From assembly GCA_934725985.1 (NCBI GenBank), contig CAKVCX010000002.1, positions 310,001 through 374,000 of the forward strand: DNA of 64,000 nucleotides, read 5' to 3'. The notes below the pieces were generated by a model that ran no database searches, had not been told where the DNA came from, and saw nothing but the letters and a program-made list of their open reading frames with translations. Every line of letters starts with the position of its first letter. Position 1 is the first letter of the stretch. Source of the DNA: an uncultured Bacilli bacterium (GTDB lineage: Bacteria; Bacillota_I; Bacilli_A; RFN20; CAG-826). The translations under genes and the position numbers were made by a program. Positions 63,028 through 64,000 of the stretch are shown here, piece by piece.

Positions 63028-63786
63028 ATGGAAAAATTATTAATATCAGCTTGCTTAATAGGCAGCAAATGCCGTTATGATGGTAAAGATAACCTTATCG
63101 AAAGTTTATTAGACCTTTCTTCTTATTTTGACTTAGTCCCTTTTTGTCCGGAAGTCGAAGGAGGTTTATCAACACCTAGAGACCCTTCCGAAATAAAAAG
63201 GGGTCAAGTTAAAAATAGCAAGGGAAAAGACGTTACATCTTCATTTTATAAAGGAGCGGAGAAAGCCTATAATATTTGTTCATATTTAGGCATAAAAATA
63301 GCCATTTTAAAAGAGAATTCCCCCTCTTGCGGAGTTCATAAAATTCATGATGGCAATTTTAAAGGCAAAATTGTGGACGGAGAAGGGATCACTACCTCTT
63401 TTTTAAGAAGAAAAGGAATCAAAGTCTTAAACGAGGAAGAAGGTATTGAATTCTTAAATAAATTAAAGGAAGAAGAAAGAGAACGTCTAGCAATTTCCAT
63501 TGAAAAAAGAAAAGAAGACGAGTTAGACAAAGAAATATCTAAAACGAACAAGAAATTTGACGGGAACAAAAACTATAAAAGGATAATTGATAAAAATAAA
63601 AAATTTGAAAGAAAAGAAAATAGGGGAAAACGATATGAAGGAAAAAACGGAAAGTCCTTTTCAAAAAATAAAAACTCTAAATTTACAAAAAATAAATTCA
63701 ATAAATCTAAGCCGAATGAAAAAACAAGCTTTCATGGCAATAAAAGAATAAACAAGGATTATGGAAGAAAAAATAAGGAAAAATAA
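63028..63786 (+). CDS. DUF523 protein with long basic low-complexity tail
   Basis: A 252-residue protein. Residues 1-145 are DUF523: SACLIGSKCRYDG with paired cysteines at 8 and 14, FCPEVEGGLSTPRDP, and a third cysteine motif KENSPSCG near 104. DUF523 proteins are small cysteine-containing proteins of unknown biochemistry. From about 150 the sequence becomes charged, and residues 165-252 are dominated by Lys, Asn, Arg and Gly (for example NKKFDGNKNYKR and RKENRGKRYEGKNGK), suggesting a disordered nucleic-acid-binding tail. Its 3' end overlaps the next gene by 26 nt. Confidence 0.8.
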   Translation: MEKLLISACLIGSKCRYDGKDNLIESLLDLSSYFDLVPFCPEVEGGLSTPRDPSEIKRGQVKNSKGKDVTSSFYKGAEKAYNICSYLGIKIAILKENSPSCGVHKIHDGNFKGKIVDGEGITTSFLRRKGIKVLNEEEGIEFLNKLKEEERERLAISIEKRKEDELDKEISKTNKKFDGNKNYKRIIDKNKKFERKENRGKRYEGKNGKSFSKNKNSKFTKNKFNKSKPNEKTSFHGNKRINKDYGRKNKEK

Positions 63787-64000
63787 ATATTCCTCGACTA
63801 GAAGCATTATTTTAAGAATGTGCATAGTCGGGATATTTTCTTCTCTATGTTTTGTTTGCACTTCTTTTCTGCAAATTCCTTATGCGGGCGGACAAGGCTA
63901 TTTTAATGTTGGTGATTGCATTAGTTTGCTTATATCCTTATTAATCGGCCCAATAGACGGGATGTTAGTTGGCATGCTAGGCGGATCTTTATCAGACATT
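63761..64000 (+). CDS. ECF transporter S component, N-terminal part (partial)
   Basis: Eighty codons are visible before the window ends. After a short basic N-terminus (MEEKIRKNKYSSTR), two hydrophobic helices appear (about 15-38 and 52-80). The segment QIPYAGGQGYFNVGD between them is typical of substrate-binding S components of energy-coupling factor vitamin transporters. Substrate not identifiable. The gene overlaps the DUF523 gene by 26 nt in another frame, so the two are probably co-transcribed. Confidence 0.75.
   Translation, partial: MEEKIRKNKYSSTRSIILRMCIVGIFSSLCFVCTSFLQIPYAGGQGYFNVGDCISLLISLLIGPIDGMLVGMLGGSLSDI

Noticed and set aside
1..64000. Genetic code 4 (UGA as tryptophan), suggested by the Mollicutes-like gene content
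   Set aside because: Several genes end in TGA at natural positions, in ATGA/GTGA/TGATG overlaps with the next start (the Asp23-like gene, secDF, lon, the small gene before radC). Reading through would extend them into neighbours.
1..64000. Mobile elements, prophage, CRISPR or toxin-antitoxin loci
   Set aside because: No transposase, integrase, phage structural gene or regularly spaced direct repeats were found. The carbohydrate region has base composition and packing like its surroundings.

Overview
The window looks like chromosomal DNA from a low-GC Firmicutes/Tenericutes-type bacterium, most plausibly one of the uncultured, Mollicutes-related Bacilli (RF39/Izemoplasma-like). This placement is inferred from gene content. 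UGA is used as a stop (several neighbouring genes are joined by ATGA, GTGA or TGATG overlaps that need UGA to terminate), so the code is 11, not the Mycoplasma code 4. Almost all genes lie on the minus strand, in tightly packed housekeeping operons. Only rnhC, plsC, a zinc-ribbon protein, a DUF523 protein and an ECF S component are on the plus strand.

Layout by coordinate. 1-1343: the start of xseA, nusB, a small membrane protein and an Asp23-like protein. 1353-16978: tkt, aspS, hisS, bifunctional rel, recJ, fused secDF, ruvB, ruvA, a 30-codon membrane peptide, obgE and a family 2 glycosyltransferase. 17028-18187: the rplU-prp-rpmA operon, whose L27 carries the extension that Prp removes. 18188-27120: radC, a small membrane protein, valS with a T-box leader, ysxC, lon, tig and an unknown helical protein. 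27203-31593: plsC, a GtrA-like protein with a coiled-coil tail and a cytoplasmic GH3 enzyme. 31884-39434: a three-gene carbohydrate operon (see below). 39808-49560: tRNA-Arg, uvrC, mutS2, rnhC, rluD, lspA and ileS with a T-box. 49593-53780: a stripped-down division cluster, mraZ-rsmH-orf79 then a terminator then ftsA-ftsZ, with no murein synthesis genes. 53845-64000: stomatin/NfeD, a zinc-ribbon protein, a YceD-like protein, pheT-pheS with a T-box, a lipoprotein, a SpoU methyltransferase, a YgjP-like peptidase, DUF523 with a basic tail, and the start of an ECF S component.

The most unusual region is 31884-39434. Its first gene encodes a Cro/C1 HTH at the N-terminus, one transmembrane helix, several Ig-like domains and two tandem carbohydrate-binding-like modules outside the cell. 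This is the architecture of a one-component transmembrane sugar sensor. It is followed by a GH3 enzyme whose catalytic domains are in circularly permuted order and which has a membrane helix at each end, then by a membrane-anchored protein with two related modules and no catalytic domain. The upstream region holds a cre-like site overlapping a candidate -35 box and repeats of GAAACNAATT in both orientations, which could be operators for the HTH protein.

Amino-acid supply appears to control pheST, ileS and valS through three T-box leaders with recognisable antiterminators. Several promoters place a TATAAT-like -10 box only 6-7 nt before an ATG that has no Shine-Dalgarno, suggesting some leaderless mRNAs. 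Everything here was read by eye; no database search was run.
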